Part shown: positions 13,687 to 22,336 of the stretch, one piece after another
How the letters are laid out: each line of letters starts with the position of its first letter
Position numbering within the stretch: the stretch's first letter is position 1
Assembly: GCA_900551435.1 (NCBI GenBank)
Contig: URVW01000034.1
Coordinates: 1 to 22,824, forward strand
DNA: 22,824 nt
Source: an uncultured Faecalibacterium sp.
GTDB taxonomy: Bacteria > Bacillota > Clostridia > Oscillospirales > Ruminococcaceae
Direction: 5' to 3'
The notes under the pieces: generated by a model
Databases searched by the model: none
Told to the model about the DNA's origin: nothing
The model's input: only the letters and a program-made list of their open reading frames with translations
Program-made: the position numbers and the translations under genes

Positions 13687-15432
13687 ATGAAACGACCATC
13701 CTTACGCAAACAGCTGGTTCTGATCTTTCTCGGGGTCGCCATCCCCATCGGCTTGCTGCTGAGCCTTCTGCTCTATTTTTCCGGCGTCTACACCCGCAAC
13801 CGCTTGGCGGCAACGGCGGTCAGCAGTCTGGACATGTTCACGACCAACTTGGAAAATCAGCTGGACTCGGTCGAGAACTATCTGCTGAACCTTTCGCTGA
13901 ACGATGCCGCGTTCCGCAGTCTGAGCGAACAGACCGACCGCACCCAAGCCTATCTGGATGCCTACGACATCGCGCAGGGGTTCCCGGCGGTGCTGGCTGC
14001 GAACGATGCTCTGATGGGCGTGGTCCTGCGCAGCGGTTCGGGAAACTTATATGTAGGGCGGTACGGCACGATGTACGGGACCACCACCCAGCAGCTGAAA
14101 CAAAAGCTGAATCTTGAAGATTACCTCGGCCAGATGGGCCGGATCAACACGATGGTGACGAAGGAGTGGTATCTCCGCAGCATCGGTCAGCGGCTGTATC
14201 TTCTGCGGAGCGTCGTCTACCAGAAGGCCAGCTTGACCGCCGCCGTGGACCTGCGGCTGGTGTTCGAGGACCTTGTGGCGGGGTACGGGCTGGATGGTCA
14301 GGTCGTGGTCGTCAACGACAGCGGAAATGTTCTGGTGGGGGACGCGAACCTTCTGCCCGCCAAGATGGAGTGGAACGATGCGGGCTACTGCCTGACGCGG
14401 ATCGGAAACGACACCCGCCTTGTAGTGCGCAAGCAGTTAAAGGAACTGACGGTCCTGTACCTGACGCCGTATGAACATTTCGGTGTGGACTTTGCGCCCT
14501 ATCAGATCCTGCTGGTGGTGGGGTCCATCTTTGTGCTGCTGGCCATCCCGTTCTTGATGTTCTATATGAAGCACGAAATTTTCACGCCCATGGCGGCGCT
14601 GGTCGGCACGATGGACCGCATCGGACGGGGCGAACTGTCGGTGCGTTCCAGCATCGATTACCGCAACGCGGAGTTCACACAGGTGAATGAAACGTTCAAC
14701 CGGATGATCGACCAGATCACCCAGCTGAAGATCGACGGTTACGAAAAGGAGCTGGAAGCCCGCCGCAACGAGATGACAGCGCTGAAGCTGCAGATCAGGC
14801 CCCACTTTGTGCTGAACTGCCTGAAAAGCGTGTATGCCATGGTCCAGACGGGCAGCCGCGAGGACGCCCAGCAGCTGATCTTATTACTGAGCCGGTATCT
14901 GCGGTATATTTTGTCCTTTACGGCCACCACGACGCCGCTGCACACCGAGATCGAACAGTGCTGCAACTACGCGGATCTTTCCAGCGTGGGGCAGAAGGAC
15001 CCGGTGGAGGTCCTTTGCGAGATCGACCCGGAACTCAGCGACCTGCCCCTGCCACCTGTCTCGCTGCTGACGCTGGTGGAAAACAGCGTCAAACATGGAA
15101 AGATGATCGGAAAACCGCTGAAAATTGCCATTTTGGCCAAGCTGCTCAAGACCGAAGAGGGCTGCATGGCGAACCTCTCGGTGGCCGACAACGGGACCGG
15201 CTTCACGGCCGAGGACCTGAAACAGCTGAACCGTGCCGCTCCGCAGGAGGAGAACGGTCAGCATGTGGGATTGTTCAATGTGGTGCGGCGGCTGCAGCTG
15301 CTCTATGGGGAGCAGGCGGCCATCGCCTTTACCAATAACCGCCGGGGCGGCGGTGCGCGGGTAGAGCTGTTCCTGCCGCTGGATGCGGCAGACCCCGCTT
15401 TGCAGGAGAAGAAAGAAGGAGAAGCAAAATGA
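13687..15432 (+). CDS. YesM/LytS-type sensor histidine kinase
   Basis: A 581-residue membrane kinase. Transmembrane segments are at about 10-32 and 272-294, enclosing an extracellular sensor of about 240 residues (dCache-like architecture by size). A HAMP region (about 295-348), a His_kinase domain with H373 in LQIRPHFVLNCL, and an ATPase domain with N box VENSVKHG (N466) and D501-N-G-T-G-F follow. The family motif is normally QINPHFLYNTL, so three positions differ here, though histidine and phenylalanine are kept. The ATG at 13687 has GTGAGG upstream. The stop overlaps the regulator start (ATGA). The neighbours imply that it phosphorylates the YesN-like regulator and may read a ligand presented by the solute-binding lipoprotein encoded third. 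Confidence 0.9.
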   Translation: MKRPSLRKQLVLIFLGVAIPIGLLLSLLLYFSGVYTRNRLAATAVSSLDMFTTNLENQLDSVENYLLNLSLNDAAFRSLSEQTDRTQAYLDAYDIAQGFPAVLAANDALMGVVLRSGSGNLYVGRYGTMYGTTTQQLKQKLNLEDYLGQMGRINTMVTKEWYLRSIGQRLYLLRSVVYQKASLTAAVDLRLVFEDLVAGYGLDGQVVVVNDSGNVLVGDANLLPAKMEWNDAGYCLTRIGNDTRLVVRKQLKELTVLYLTPYEHFGVDFAPYQILLVVGSIFVLLAIPFLMFYMKHEIFTPMAALVGTMDRIGRGELSVRSSIDYRNAEFTQVNETFNRMIDQITQLKIDGYEKELEARRNEMTALKLQIRPHFVLNCLKSVYAMVQTGSREDAQQLILLLSRYLRYILSFTATTTPLHTEIEQCCNYADLSSVGQKDPVEVLCEIDPELSDLPLPPVSLLTLVENSVKHGKMIGKPLKIAILAKLLKTEEGCMANLSVADNGTGFTAEDLKQLNRAAPQEENGQHVGLFNVVRRLQLLYGEQAAIAFTNNRRGGGARVELFLPLDAADPALQEKKEGEAK

Positions 15433-17000
15433 AGCTGTTGATCGTGGATGACCAGAGCACCGTGGTGCAGGGACTTTTGCACTGTACCAACTGGGGTGCA
15501 CTGGGCTTTTCGGAAGTGGATACAGCGCTGAACGCCATCGACGCCAAGGCCAGTCTGCTGCATCGGGAAGCGGAGGTCATGCTCTGCGACATCGAGATGC
15601 CGATGGAGAGCGGGCTGGACCTGCTGGGCTGGCTGCGGCAGCGGGGGATGACCACCCGCTGCATTTTCCTGACGGCCCATGCGGAGTTCAAGTATGCGCA
15701 GGAAGCTTTGCGGCTGGGCGGCTTTGACTATATCATGCAGCCCGCCCCGTACGATCAGGTGGTAGAGACGGTGAGCCGCGCGCTGGAAGATGTCAAGTCC
15801 GAGCGGGCGGCGCTGGAGCTGCAGAGCCGGGGCGCGGTGTTCGATGACCAGAAAAAAGAGATCGTCGAAACGATGCTGCGCGGCTTTCTGCTGGGAAATG
15901 CGCCGGGAAGCGGACTTTCGGCCTTTGAAGAGCTGAGCCTTGTGCCCCGGCGGGATCAAAGCTGCTGGGCCGCCCTGATGCAGCCGCTCCAATGGCAGAA
16001 GGGCGAAGCCGCGTGGGACCTGAACCTGCTGGGCACGGCGGTGGGCAACATGAGCAGCGAGGTGTTCACGCCGCTGCAGGTGCTCAGCGTGACCGTGGCC
16101 ATCCCCACAGAACAGTGCTTGGTGCTGGTTTTGCAGAGCCGCAGGGGAGAGCCGCTGGACGCGGACTACATCACCCGGCAGCTGAATTATCTGCAGAGCG
16201 CCTGTGAGCAGTATCTCCATTGCACCGTCGCGTTTTATCCGGAAGGCCCGCAGGAATTTGAGCGCACGCCGGAAATTTATCAGCAGCTTTTGCAGCGCCG
16301 GGACGAGAATGTGGCTCTGAAGAGCGGAGTGCTGCGGGCACGGACGGTGGAAAAGGCCCCGGAAGCCTTTCACATCCCGCAGATCGGGGCATGGAAGAAG
16401 CTTTTGCAGGAGGGCTGCGCCCCGGCCATGGAGCAGGAAGCCTGTCAGCTGCTGGACAAGCTGACCGCGAACAATCAGCTGAACAGCCAGACGCTGCGCT
16501 ATTTTTATCAGGATTTTATGCAGATGATCTTTTCGCTGCCGGAAAAGGACCGTCAGCACACCTTGTTTCAGGAGCCGGAAGCTCTGGAGCTTTACCGCAA
16601 CGGCATGAAGACCGTGCCGGACATGAAAGCGCTCCTCCATTATGTGGCCACGTTCTGGAGCGGGGACAGCGAGAAAAACGATCAGAGCATCGTGGAGGTC
16701 ATCACGACCTACATCGCAGAGCATCTGGAAAACGAACTGCGCCGCGAAGAGCTGGCCGAGGCCGTCCATCTGAACGCGGACTATATGGCCCGCCTGTTCA
16801 AAAAGGAGACGGGGATGAACCTGAAGGATTATATCATCCAGCAGAAGATGCAGGAGGCGCAGAGCTTGCTGTGCACCACGAATCTGCCCATCAGCCTGAT
16901 CGCGGCCAAGGTCGGCTATACGAATTTCGGACATTTTTCTACTTCTTATAAAAAGGTCTATCACAAGACCCCGCAGGAGGAGCGCACCGCAGCCTTATGA
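15429..17000 (+). CDS. YesN-type response regulator with AraC DNA-binding domain
   Basis: A 523-residue regulator. The receiver domain (1-120) has the acidic pair D7-D8, phospho-acceptor D54 in CDIEMP and switch T82 in FLTAHAEF. The normally invariant lysine is replaced by Q104 in DYIMQPAPYD. A long middle region (about 130-410) precedes an AraC-type double helix-turn-helix (about 420-520), ending with VGYTNFGHFSTSYKKVYHKTP. The start overlaps the kinase stop by 4 nt, with AAGGAG upstream. AraC-type members bind direct repeats about 21 bp apart, and such repeats occur in front of the ABC importer operon downstream, making that operon the probable target. Loss of the lysine may alter phosphorylation-driven switching. 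Confidence 0.9.
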   Translation: MKLLIVDDQSTVVQGLLHCTNWGALGFSEVDTALNAIDAKASLLHREAEVMLCDIEMPMESGLDLLGWLRQRGMTTRCIFLTAHAEFKYAQEALRLGGFDYIMQPAPYDQVVETVSRALEDVKSERAALELQSRGAVFDDQKKEIVETMLRGFLLGNAPGSGLSAFEELSLVPRRDQSCWAALMQPLQWQKGEAAWDLNLLGTAVGNMSSEVFTPLQVLSVTVAIPTEQCLVLVLQSRRGEPLDADYITRQLNYLQSACEQYLHCTVAFYPEGPQEFERTPEIYQQLLQRRDENVALKSGVLRARTVEKAPEAFHIPQIGAWKKLLQEGCAPAMEQEACQLLDKLTANNQLNSQTLRYFYQDFMQMIFSLPEKDRQHTLFQEPEALELYRNGMKTVPDMKALLHYVATFWSGDSEKNDQSIVEVITTYIAEHLENELRREELAEAVHLNADYMARLFKKETGMNLKDYIIQQKMQEAQSLLCTTNLPISLIAAKVGYTNFGHFSTSYKKVYHKTPQEERTAAL

Positions 17001-18391
17001 GTGGATCCATCTTCAGCCGAAGGGCATTTTTACAACTGACCGGGGCCGCTGCCGGAGCAGCGCTGCTTTCCGGCTGTCAGACCGACGCCGAACCGGAAGC
17101 GCCATCGGTGCAGACCGAAGAAACGACCGTCACGGTGCTGCTGCCGGGACGATTGGACGACGAAGCCTGTGCCCGCATCTCGGAAGCCCTCAGCGCCGTT
17201 ACGCTGAAAAAGCTGGGTTTCCGGACGCAGGTCGAGCAGGTGGCATCGACCAATTATTCGTCGGAACTGTGGAATCGGATGGTCTGCCAGACCATGCCGG
17301 ACCTGTTTTTCCTGACGGCGGCCCAGCCGCTGGACGTCTACCTGAACCAGAACTGCATCCTGCCGCTGACGGCCCTGCTGGAAGAGCATCCCGGGCTGAA
17401 AGCGCTGTTTTCGGCCCAACAATGGGGGAGCCGGACCTACTTTAACCGCATTTATGCCGTTCCGGCACGGGCTGTGCCGATGTATCAGATCGGCTTTTTG
17501 GCCCGGGCAGACTGGATGCGCGAACTGGGCGTGACGCCGGAAGAGATCACCAATTTGGACCAGCTGCATGATCTGCTGGCTCGGGTGAAACAGCGGCGGC
17601 CCAATGCAACAGGCGTTCTGCCGGACAGCGGCCAGTTGTTCCCCTTTTTGGAACTGGACCCGCTGGGGGATACCTTCGGCGTCCTGACCGGGAGTTCCGG
17701 CACGAAGGTCGTCAACTGGTATGCCACCGAAAATTACCGCACCCTCTGCACTACCATGCGTCAGTGGTATCAGGAGGGACTGATCCTGCGCAACGCCAGT
17801 CTGCGGGATGAACCCGCCACCGACCTGATGCGGCTGGGCAACAGCTTCGGCTTTTTTGCGCAGATCAACCGGGATTCACAGGACTGCTACACCCGGGCCT
17901 ATGGGGCCGAACTGACCGCCATCCCGCTGGGACCGACCATTCAGAATGGCTCCATCCCGGCGGAGAGCTGGTGTCTGCCGGTGGCCAACGACCACCGCAG
18001 GGAAGCGCTGGACTTTTTGGAACTGCTGTATACGGATGCTTCCTGCTATGATCTTTTTGTGAATGGAGACGGGAAGGAAGAACAACTCCATCCGTGGCAA
18101 AATTTGTATCTCAATTCGAGCGGACTGCAGCCGGAAACGGACGAGCAGCCGGAGTGCGTCTCTCCGGCCTATGGGTTCAACTTCAACAGCAGCGGCAGCG
18201 AGGTCGTTGTCAAGGTGGATGCCTGCCGCACCCTGAAAAACAGCTATCACAACGGGCTGATGTGCGGGTATCTGGACCCGGAGACGGCTCTGCCGGAATT
18301 TTTGGAAAAGCTGGAACAGGCCGGGGTGCAGGAGATCATGCAGAGCAAACAGCGAGCGCTGAACGACTGGCTGGCGGCATCGCGCGGATAA
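16997..18391 (+). CDS. Family 1 extracellular solute-binding lipoprotein of the sensor operon
   Basis: A 464-residue lipoprotein with the signal SRRAFLQLTGAAAG and lipobox LLSGC (C27), so it is anchored outside the membrane. It contains a twin-arginine pattern (SRRAF), which could mean Tat export. The mature part resembles ABC sugar-type (family 1) binding proteins, with the typical two-lobe pattern and the MPDLFFLTAAQPLDVYL segment. The start ATG overlaps the regulator stop (ATGA), so translation is coupled and the three proteins are made together. No permease gene follows in this operon. This suggests ligand presentation to the sensor kinase, as in the XylFII-LytS-YesN system of clostridia, and not import. 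The ligand is unknown. A terminator follows. Confidence 0.82.
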   Translation: MSGSIFSRRAFLQLTGAAAGAALLSGCQTDAEPEAPSVQTEETTVTVLLPGRLDDEACARISEALSAVTLKKLGFRTQVEQVASTNYSSELWNRMVCQTMPDLFFLTAAQPLDVYLNQNCILPLTALLEEHPGLKALFSAQQWGSRTYFNRIYAVPARAVPMYQIGFLARADWMRELGVTPEEITNLDQLHDLLARVKQRRPNATGVLPDSGQLFPFLELDPLGDTFGVLTGSSGTKVVNWYATENYRTLCTTMRQWYQEGLILRNASLRDEPATDLMRLGNSFGFFAQINRDSQDCYTRAYGAELTAIPLGPTIQNGSIPAESWCLPVANDHRREALDFLELLYTDASCYDLFVNGDGKEEQLHPWQNLYLNSSGLQPETDEQPECVSPAYGFNFNSSGSEVVVKVDACRTLKNSYHNGLMCGYLDPETALPEFLEKLEQAGVQEIMQSKQRALNDWLAASRG

Positions 18392-18396
18392 AAAAG

Positions 18397-18428
18397 CAGG
18401 GCTGGGAGACCGGCCCTGTTTCTGTTTT
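18397..18428 (+). terminator. Rho-independent terminator after the sensor triad
   Basis: CAGGGC (18397-18402) pairs with GCCCTG (18413-18418) around a 10-nt loop, followed by TTTCTGTTTT (18419-18428). It ends the kinase-regulator-binding protein transcript and separates it from the ABC importer operon. Confidence 0.75.
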
Positions 18429-18486
18429 ATGGACGTGCCTAGGATACATCAGAGAATATCAGGATGAAAAAACAAGGCGGACGTCT

Positions 18487-18559
18487 GAATTTTGAAAATC
18501 GAGGTCGGAAACTTGAAAGAACTGTTTCGAATTTTTGAAAAAAGAGCGGAAAATGAAAA
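18487..18559 (+). promoter_or_regulatory. Four phased repeats GAA-N3-5-GAAA upstream of the ABC importer
   Basis: Copies are at 18487-18498 (GAATTTTGAAAA), 18508-18519 (GAAACTTGAAAG), 18529-18541 (GAATTTTTGAAAA) and 18549-18559 (GAAAATGAAAA). Their starts are 21, 21 and 20 bp apart, two helical turns each, so all face the same side of the DNA. This matches tandem binding of an AraC-type activator such as the YesN-like regulator. They end about 20 bp before where a -35 would be expected for the -10 candidate TAAACT (18603-18608). Confidence 0.5.
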
Positions 18560-18602
18560 ATCCAGTTCGCATTTTTGGTAGCTGGCAAAGCCCCCGATGC
18601 GC

Positions 18603-18608
18603 TAAACT
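18603..18608 (+). promoter_or_regulatory. Possible activator-dependent -10 of the ABC importer operon
   Basis: TAAACT is the best -10-like hexamer between the phased repeats and the binding-protein gene. No acceptable -35 lies 16-18 nt upstream, which would fit dependence on an activator bound at the repeats. The leader would be about 68 nt. Confidence 0.25.
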
Positions 18609-18682
18609 AAGTACAACAAAAGCACGGCGGACAACGGACCGTGCGAAACACAGGAACGCAAGAATAAGAAGGAGAATTCACT

Positions 18683-20302
18683 ATGAAATGCATCTCTCGT
18701 CGGAACTTCCTCAAGGCTATGGGCATTTCCGCAACGGCTCTGACGCTGGCCGCATGCGGCGGCTCTTCCAGCTCCACCGCAGCCAGCACGGCAGGTTCGA
18801 CTGCTGGTTCCACCGCAGCCGCAGCCGCGACCGGTGAACCCAAGGCCGGCGGCACGCTCCGTCTGTGCTATTCCAGCCCCATTGCCACCCCGGGCTACAC
18901 GCCCCGCGCTTCCGGCAACGCCGCCATCTACTACCTGACCCTGTCCTATGAGAGCTTGGTCAGCTACGACGCCGAGGGCAACCTGATCCCCAATCTGGCA
19001 ACCGATTGGTCCGTGGATACGGACGAGCTGAGCATCACTTGGACCCTGCGCGAGGGCGTCAACTTCGCCGATGGCGAGCCGTTCAATGCTGAGGCCGTCA
19101 AGCGCAACATCGAAGAGTATCAGGCTAACAACCGCACCGAGGTCGCCAACATCGCTTCCTGCGAGATCATCGATGACAACCACATCAAGATGATGATGGC
19201 TGAGCCGAACTCCTCCACGCTGGAGTCCGTTGGCTTCTTTGTCTACTACATGAGCCCCAAGGCCATCGACGACCCCAGCAGCTTGGATGCCGCTACCTGC
19301 GGCACCGGCCCCTTCCAGCTGAGCGAGTTTGAGAACAACGCTTACGCCATCTATACCAAGAACGAGAATTACTGGCAGGAAGGTCTGCCGTATCTGGATT
19401 CCGTCGAGGTCACCCTCGTTACCGAGTCCAGCACCGCAAACACCGCCTTCCAGGCCAACGAGTATGATATGTACTGGGTCGGCCTTGGTAACCCGACCAT
19501 CCTGCAGCAGCTGGACAGCGCCGGCATCTACGTCAAGGAAGACAACCAGAACGGCATGGGCGTCGAGAGCTTGGGCCTGATCCCCAACAGTGCCCTCGAC
19601 AGCCCGTGGGCCGATGCCCGCGTCCGCCGCGCCATGTGCTACGCCATCGATGTGGACGCCATCAACGCCGCTTTCCTGATGGGCATGGCTCAGCTGACCG
19701 ACCAGTGGGCAGTTCCCGGTTCCGCGACCTACAACGACGATATCAACCACTTCACCTATGACCCCGAAAAGGCAAAGGCTCTGCTGGCAGAAGCTGGCTA
19801 TGCCGATGGCTTCACCACCAACATCGTTACAAACAGCGGTGTCGCTGATATGCTGACTGCTATCGCCAACATGCTGGACGAGGTCGGCATCCACTGCAAC
19901 ATCCAGCAGGTCGATCCTGCGACCCAGAGCCAGTACATGATGGAAGGCACTTGGGAAGGTCTGATGTGCCACTACGCCACCATTTCTCCCGATCTGGGCC
20001 TGTACATGGGCCGTCATCTGGACAAGAACGGCGCATATTACGCCAAGGGCATCCAGCACCCCGACAAGGAAATGGAACTGCTGGAAGAGATCCGCCGCTG
20101 CATGGATCCCGACGAGAAGCGCAAGCTCGAAAAGGAACTGCAGGCTGCGATCTACGACGCTGAGGACGGCTCCTGCCTGTTTGGCCGCGTGCTGTACGTC
20201 AACAAGTTCTCGATGTACAAGTACGATTACGTCATCGATGACCACGCCACCGAAGCCTTCACCGCATGTTGGAATCTGTCCGCTTGCTGGCTGAACAAGT
20301 AA
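18683..20302 (+). CDS. Family 5 (oligopeptide/dipeptide-type) solute-binding lipoprotein
   Basis: A 539-residue lipoprotein with a twin-arginine signal (SRRNFLKAMG), lipobox LAAC (C25) and a Ser/Thr/Ala-rich linker (about 26-55). The mature part is the SBP_bac_5 fold: LVSYDAEGNLIPNLATDW, LREGVNFADGEPFNAEAVK and VRRAMCYAIDVDAI match the usual order and positions. Family members bind peptides, and some bind nickel, glutathione, oligosaccharides or opines. AAGGAG lies 9 nt upstream of the ATG. A strong hairpin terminator follows before the permeases, so it should be made in excess over them, as is common for binding proteins. Codon use is strongly biased towards C-ending codons, consistent with high expression. 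Confidence 0.92.
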   Translation: MKCISRRNFLKAMGISATALTLAACGGSSSSTAASTAGSTAGSTAAAAATGEPKAGGTLRLCYSSPIATPGYTPRASGNAAIYYLTLSYESLVSYDAEGNLIPNLATDWSVDTDELSITWTLREGVNFADGEPFNAEAVKRNIEEYQANNRTEVANIASCEIIDDNHIKMMMAEPNSSTLESVGFFVYYMSPKAIDDPSSLDAATCGTGPFQLSEFENNAYAIYTKNENYWQEGLPYLDSVEVTLVTESSTANTAFQANEYDMYWVGLGNPTILQQLDSAGIYVKEDNQNGMGVESLGLIPNSALDSPWADARVRRAMCYAIDVDAINAAFLMGMAQLTDQWAVPGSATYNDDINHFTYDPEKAKALLAEAGYADGFTTNIVTNSGVADMLTAIANMLDEVGIHCNIQQVDPATQSQYMMEGTWEGLMCHYATISPDLGLYMGRHLDKNGAYYAKGIQHPDKEMELLEEIRRCMDPDEKRKLEKELQAAIYDAEDGSCLFGRVLYVNKFSMYKYDYVIDDHATEAFTACWNLSACWLNK

Positions 20303-20357
20303 CGCGGCACAACTAAGAGTATCACGACCGGAATACATTTCTCCTTATTTCGGCAGG

Positions 20358-20391
20358 TCCTGACGCGGGAAACTGCGTCAGGATTTGTTTT
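20358..20391 (+). terminator. Internal terminator/attenuator between binding protein and permeases
   Basis: TCCTGACGC (20358-20366) pairs perfectly with GCGTCAGGA (20375-20383) around an 8-nt loop and is followed by TTTGTTTT (20384-20391). It is placed after the binding-protein stop and before the permease ribosome binding site. Partial termination would lower permease and ATPase expression relative to the binding protein. Confidence 0.85.
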
Positions 20392-20427
20392 AGAAGGGGA
20401 GGATTCCGCAGGAAATGGAGAGAACCT

Positions 20428-21381
20428 ATGAAATCGAACAACCTTGCGAAAATGATCGGCAAGCGCATGGTGCAGTCCTGCATCACCATCCTGCTGGTCA
20501 CACTGTTTGTCTTTGCACTGATCCAGCTGGTCCCCGGCGACCCCGTTGCAAACTATCTGGGCGCGACCGCCACTGAGGAACAGATCACCTATTACCGCCA
20601 CCTCTACGGCTATGACCGCCCGGTCATCGTCCAGTATCTCAGCTGGATCGGCGGCCTGTTCCGCGGTACGATGGGCCAGTCCATCAGCTATCAGTCGGAG
20701 ATCGCCGACATCATCCTGCCCCGTCTGGGCACGACCCTGACCATGGTGGTCCCGGCCTTCATCATCGGCACGATCACCGGCATCCTGTTCGGCATCGTCG
20801 CCGCCAAAAACCGCGGCAAGGCCGTGGACAGCGTCATCTCCTTCTTCGCCAACATCGGTGTTTCGATGCCCATGTTCTGGCTGGGCATGATGGGCATGCT
20901 GGTCTTTGCCCTGAAGCTCCGCGTGCTGCCCAGCTCCGGCTATGTGCCCATCACCCGTGACTTCGGCGGTTGGCTGAGCCACATGATCATGCCCATTATC
21001 GTCATGAGCCTTGGCGTCAACGCCGGTTTCGTCCGCCTGACCCGCTCTTCCATGCTTGAGGTCATGCGTCAGGATTACGTCACCACTGCCCGCGCCAAGG
21101 GCGTTTCCAAGAAGGACGTCACCTTCAAGCATCAGCTGCGCAACTCCATGATCCCCATCGTCACCACCATGGGCATGCGTCTGGGCAGCATGGTCGGTTC
21201 CACCGTCCTGATCGAGAGCCTGTTCGTCATCCCCGGCCTCGGCAGCGTGATGATGAACGGCATCAGCAACCGTGACTTCATGCTGGTGGCCAACGGCGTG
21301 CTCATCATCTCCATCTTCGTCGCCATCTGCAACCTCGTGGTCGATATCCTGTACGGCATCATCGATCCCCGTACCCGCTAA
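20428..21381 (+). CDS. ABC importer permease, DppB/OppB type
   Basis: A 317-residue permease with six membrane segments, the first at about 17-37. Family hallmarks include LVPGDPVANYLG, the LxLYGYDRPVIVQY-like stretch, and the cytoplasmic EAA loop (TARAKGVSKKDVTFKHQLRN), which docks the ATPase. The ending VDILYGIIDPRTR is typical of DppB proteins. The ATG at 20428 has GGAGAG upstream. It forms the translocation pore together with the next gene product; the binding protein is upstream and an ATPase downstream. Substrate class is set by the binding protein, here peptide-type. Confidence 0.93.
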   Translation: MKSNNLAKMIGKRMVQSCITILLVTLFVFALIQLVPGDPVANYLGATATEEQITYYRHLYGYDRPVIVQYLSWIGGLFRGTMGQSISYQSEIADIILPRLGTTLTMVVPAFIIGTITGILFGIVAAKNRGKAVDSVISFFANIGVSMPMFWLGMMGMLVFALKLRVLPSSGYVPITRDFGGWLSHMIMPIIVMSLGVNAGFVRLTRSSMLEVMRQDYVTTARAKGVSKKDVTFKHQLRNSMIPIVTTMGMRLGSMVGSTVLIESLFVIPGLGSVMMNGISNRDFMLVANGVLIISIFVAICNLVVDILYGIIDPRTR

Positions 21382-21396
21382 AAGGAGGAATGAACT

Positions 21397-22335
21397 GTGG
21401 AAAACAAGACAAAAAAGAAGGGTCTGCTGAGCCGGATCACATCCTCCCGCGTGTTCCGGGTCATGTTCAGCCGCAAGATCATCGTGGTCTGCGCCATTCT
21501 GCTTCTCGTCATGGTGCTCATCGCCATTTTCGCTCCGGTCATCGCCCCGTATGACCCCAACAAGGACGACCTTTACAACGTGCTGAAGGGCTGCTCCGCC
21601 GAACACTGGCTGGGCACGGACTCCAACGGCCGTGACGTCCTGAGCCGCATCATCTACGGTGCGCGCATCTCCTTCACCGTCGGCATCGTGGCCGTGGTCA
21701 TCTCCAGCGTCATCGGCATGGCGCTGGGCCTCATCGCCGGTATGGCCGGCGGCGTGATGGATGCCTTCATCATGCGTGTCATGGACGCCATGATGGCCGT
21801 TCCTATGCTGATCCTGGCCATGTTCCTCGGCGCGATCCTTGGACAGGGCCTCGGCAATGTCTGCCTTGCCATCGGCATCTCGATGGTCCCCGGCTATGCC
21901 CGCGTGACCCGCGGTCAGGTGCTGAGCGTCCGTAACGCCGATTACGTCACCGCCGGTACGCTGTGCGGTGCTTCGAAAATTCGCAACACCCTCGTGCATG
22001 TGTTCCCGAACTGCCTGTCCGTCAACATCGTCAGCATGACCGCCAGCCTTGGCGGCGCCATCCTCGCCGAAGCCAACCTGAGCTTCCTTGGCATGGGAAT
22101 CACGCCCCCGACCCCGAGCTGGGGCGCAATGGTCAGCGGCGGCTATAAGTACCTGTCCACCCAGCCCATCATCGCCATCGCTCCCGGCATCGCCATCATC
22201 ATCGTGGTGCTCTGCTTCAACATGTGCGGCGACGCTCTGCGCGACGCCCTCGACCCGAAGCTGCGCGGTACGCTGGGCAGCGGCAAAAAGACCAAGTGCG
22301 CAAAGCGCACCAAGAATGTGAAAGAGGTGGCCTGA
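21397..22335 (+). CDS. ABC importer permease, DppC/OppC type
   Basis: A 312-residue permease starting at a GTG at 21397, chosen because AGGAGG lies 8 nt upstream; the ATG at 21390 is in another frame that soon stops. It has an N-terminal cytoplasmic helix rich in basic residues, a first membrane segment at about 28-50, the family segment HWLGTDSNGRDVLSRIIYGA and an EAA loop (GTLCGASKIRNTLVHVFPN). It ends with an unusually basic tail (KKTKCAKRTKNVK) after about residue 292. It pairs with the DppB-type permease. The stop is one base before the ATPase start. Confidence 0.93.
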   Translation: MENKTKKKGLLSRITSSRVFRVMFSRKIIVVCAILLLVMVLIAIFAPVIAPYDPNKDDLYNVLKGCSAEHWLGTDSNGRDVLSRIIYGARISFTVGIVAVVISSVIGMALGLIAGMAGGVMDAFIMRVMDAMMAVPMLILAMFLGAILGQGLGNVCLAIGISMVPGYARVTRGQVLSVRNADYVTAGTLCGASKIRNTLVHVFPNCLSVNIVSMTASLGGAILAEANLSFLGMGITPPTPSWGAMVSGGYKYLSTQPIIAIAPGIAIIIVVLCFNMCGDALRDALDPKLRGTLGSGKKTKCAKRTKNVKEVA

Positions 22336-22336
22336 A

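Noticed and set aside
15303..16964. 553-residue minus-strand open frame opposite the response regulator
   Set aside because: Antisense shadow; the plus strand encodes clear receiver and AraC domains.
18598..18625. AGTACAAC near 18611 resembling the LacI operators
   Set aside because: It lacks the central CG and the inverted arm, so it does not fit the operator family.
18602..20338. 578-residue minus-strand open frame opposite the family 5 binding protein
   Set aside because: Antisense shadow of a clear SBP_bac_5 gene; no ribosome binding site or recognisable family.
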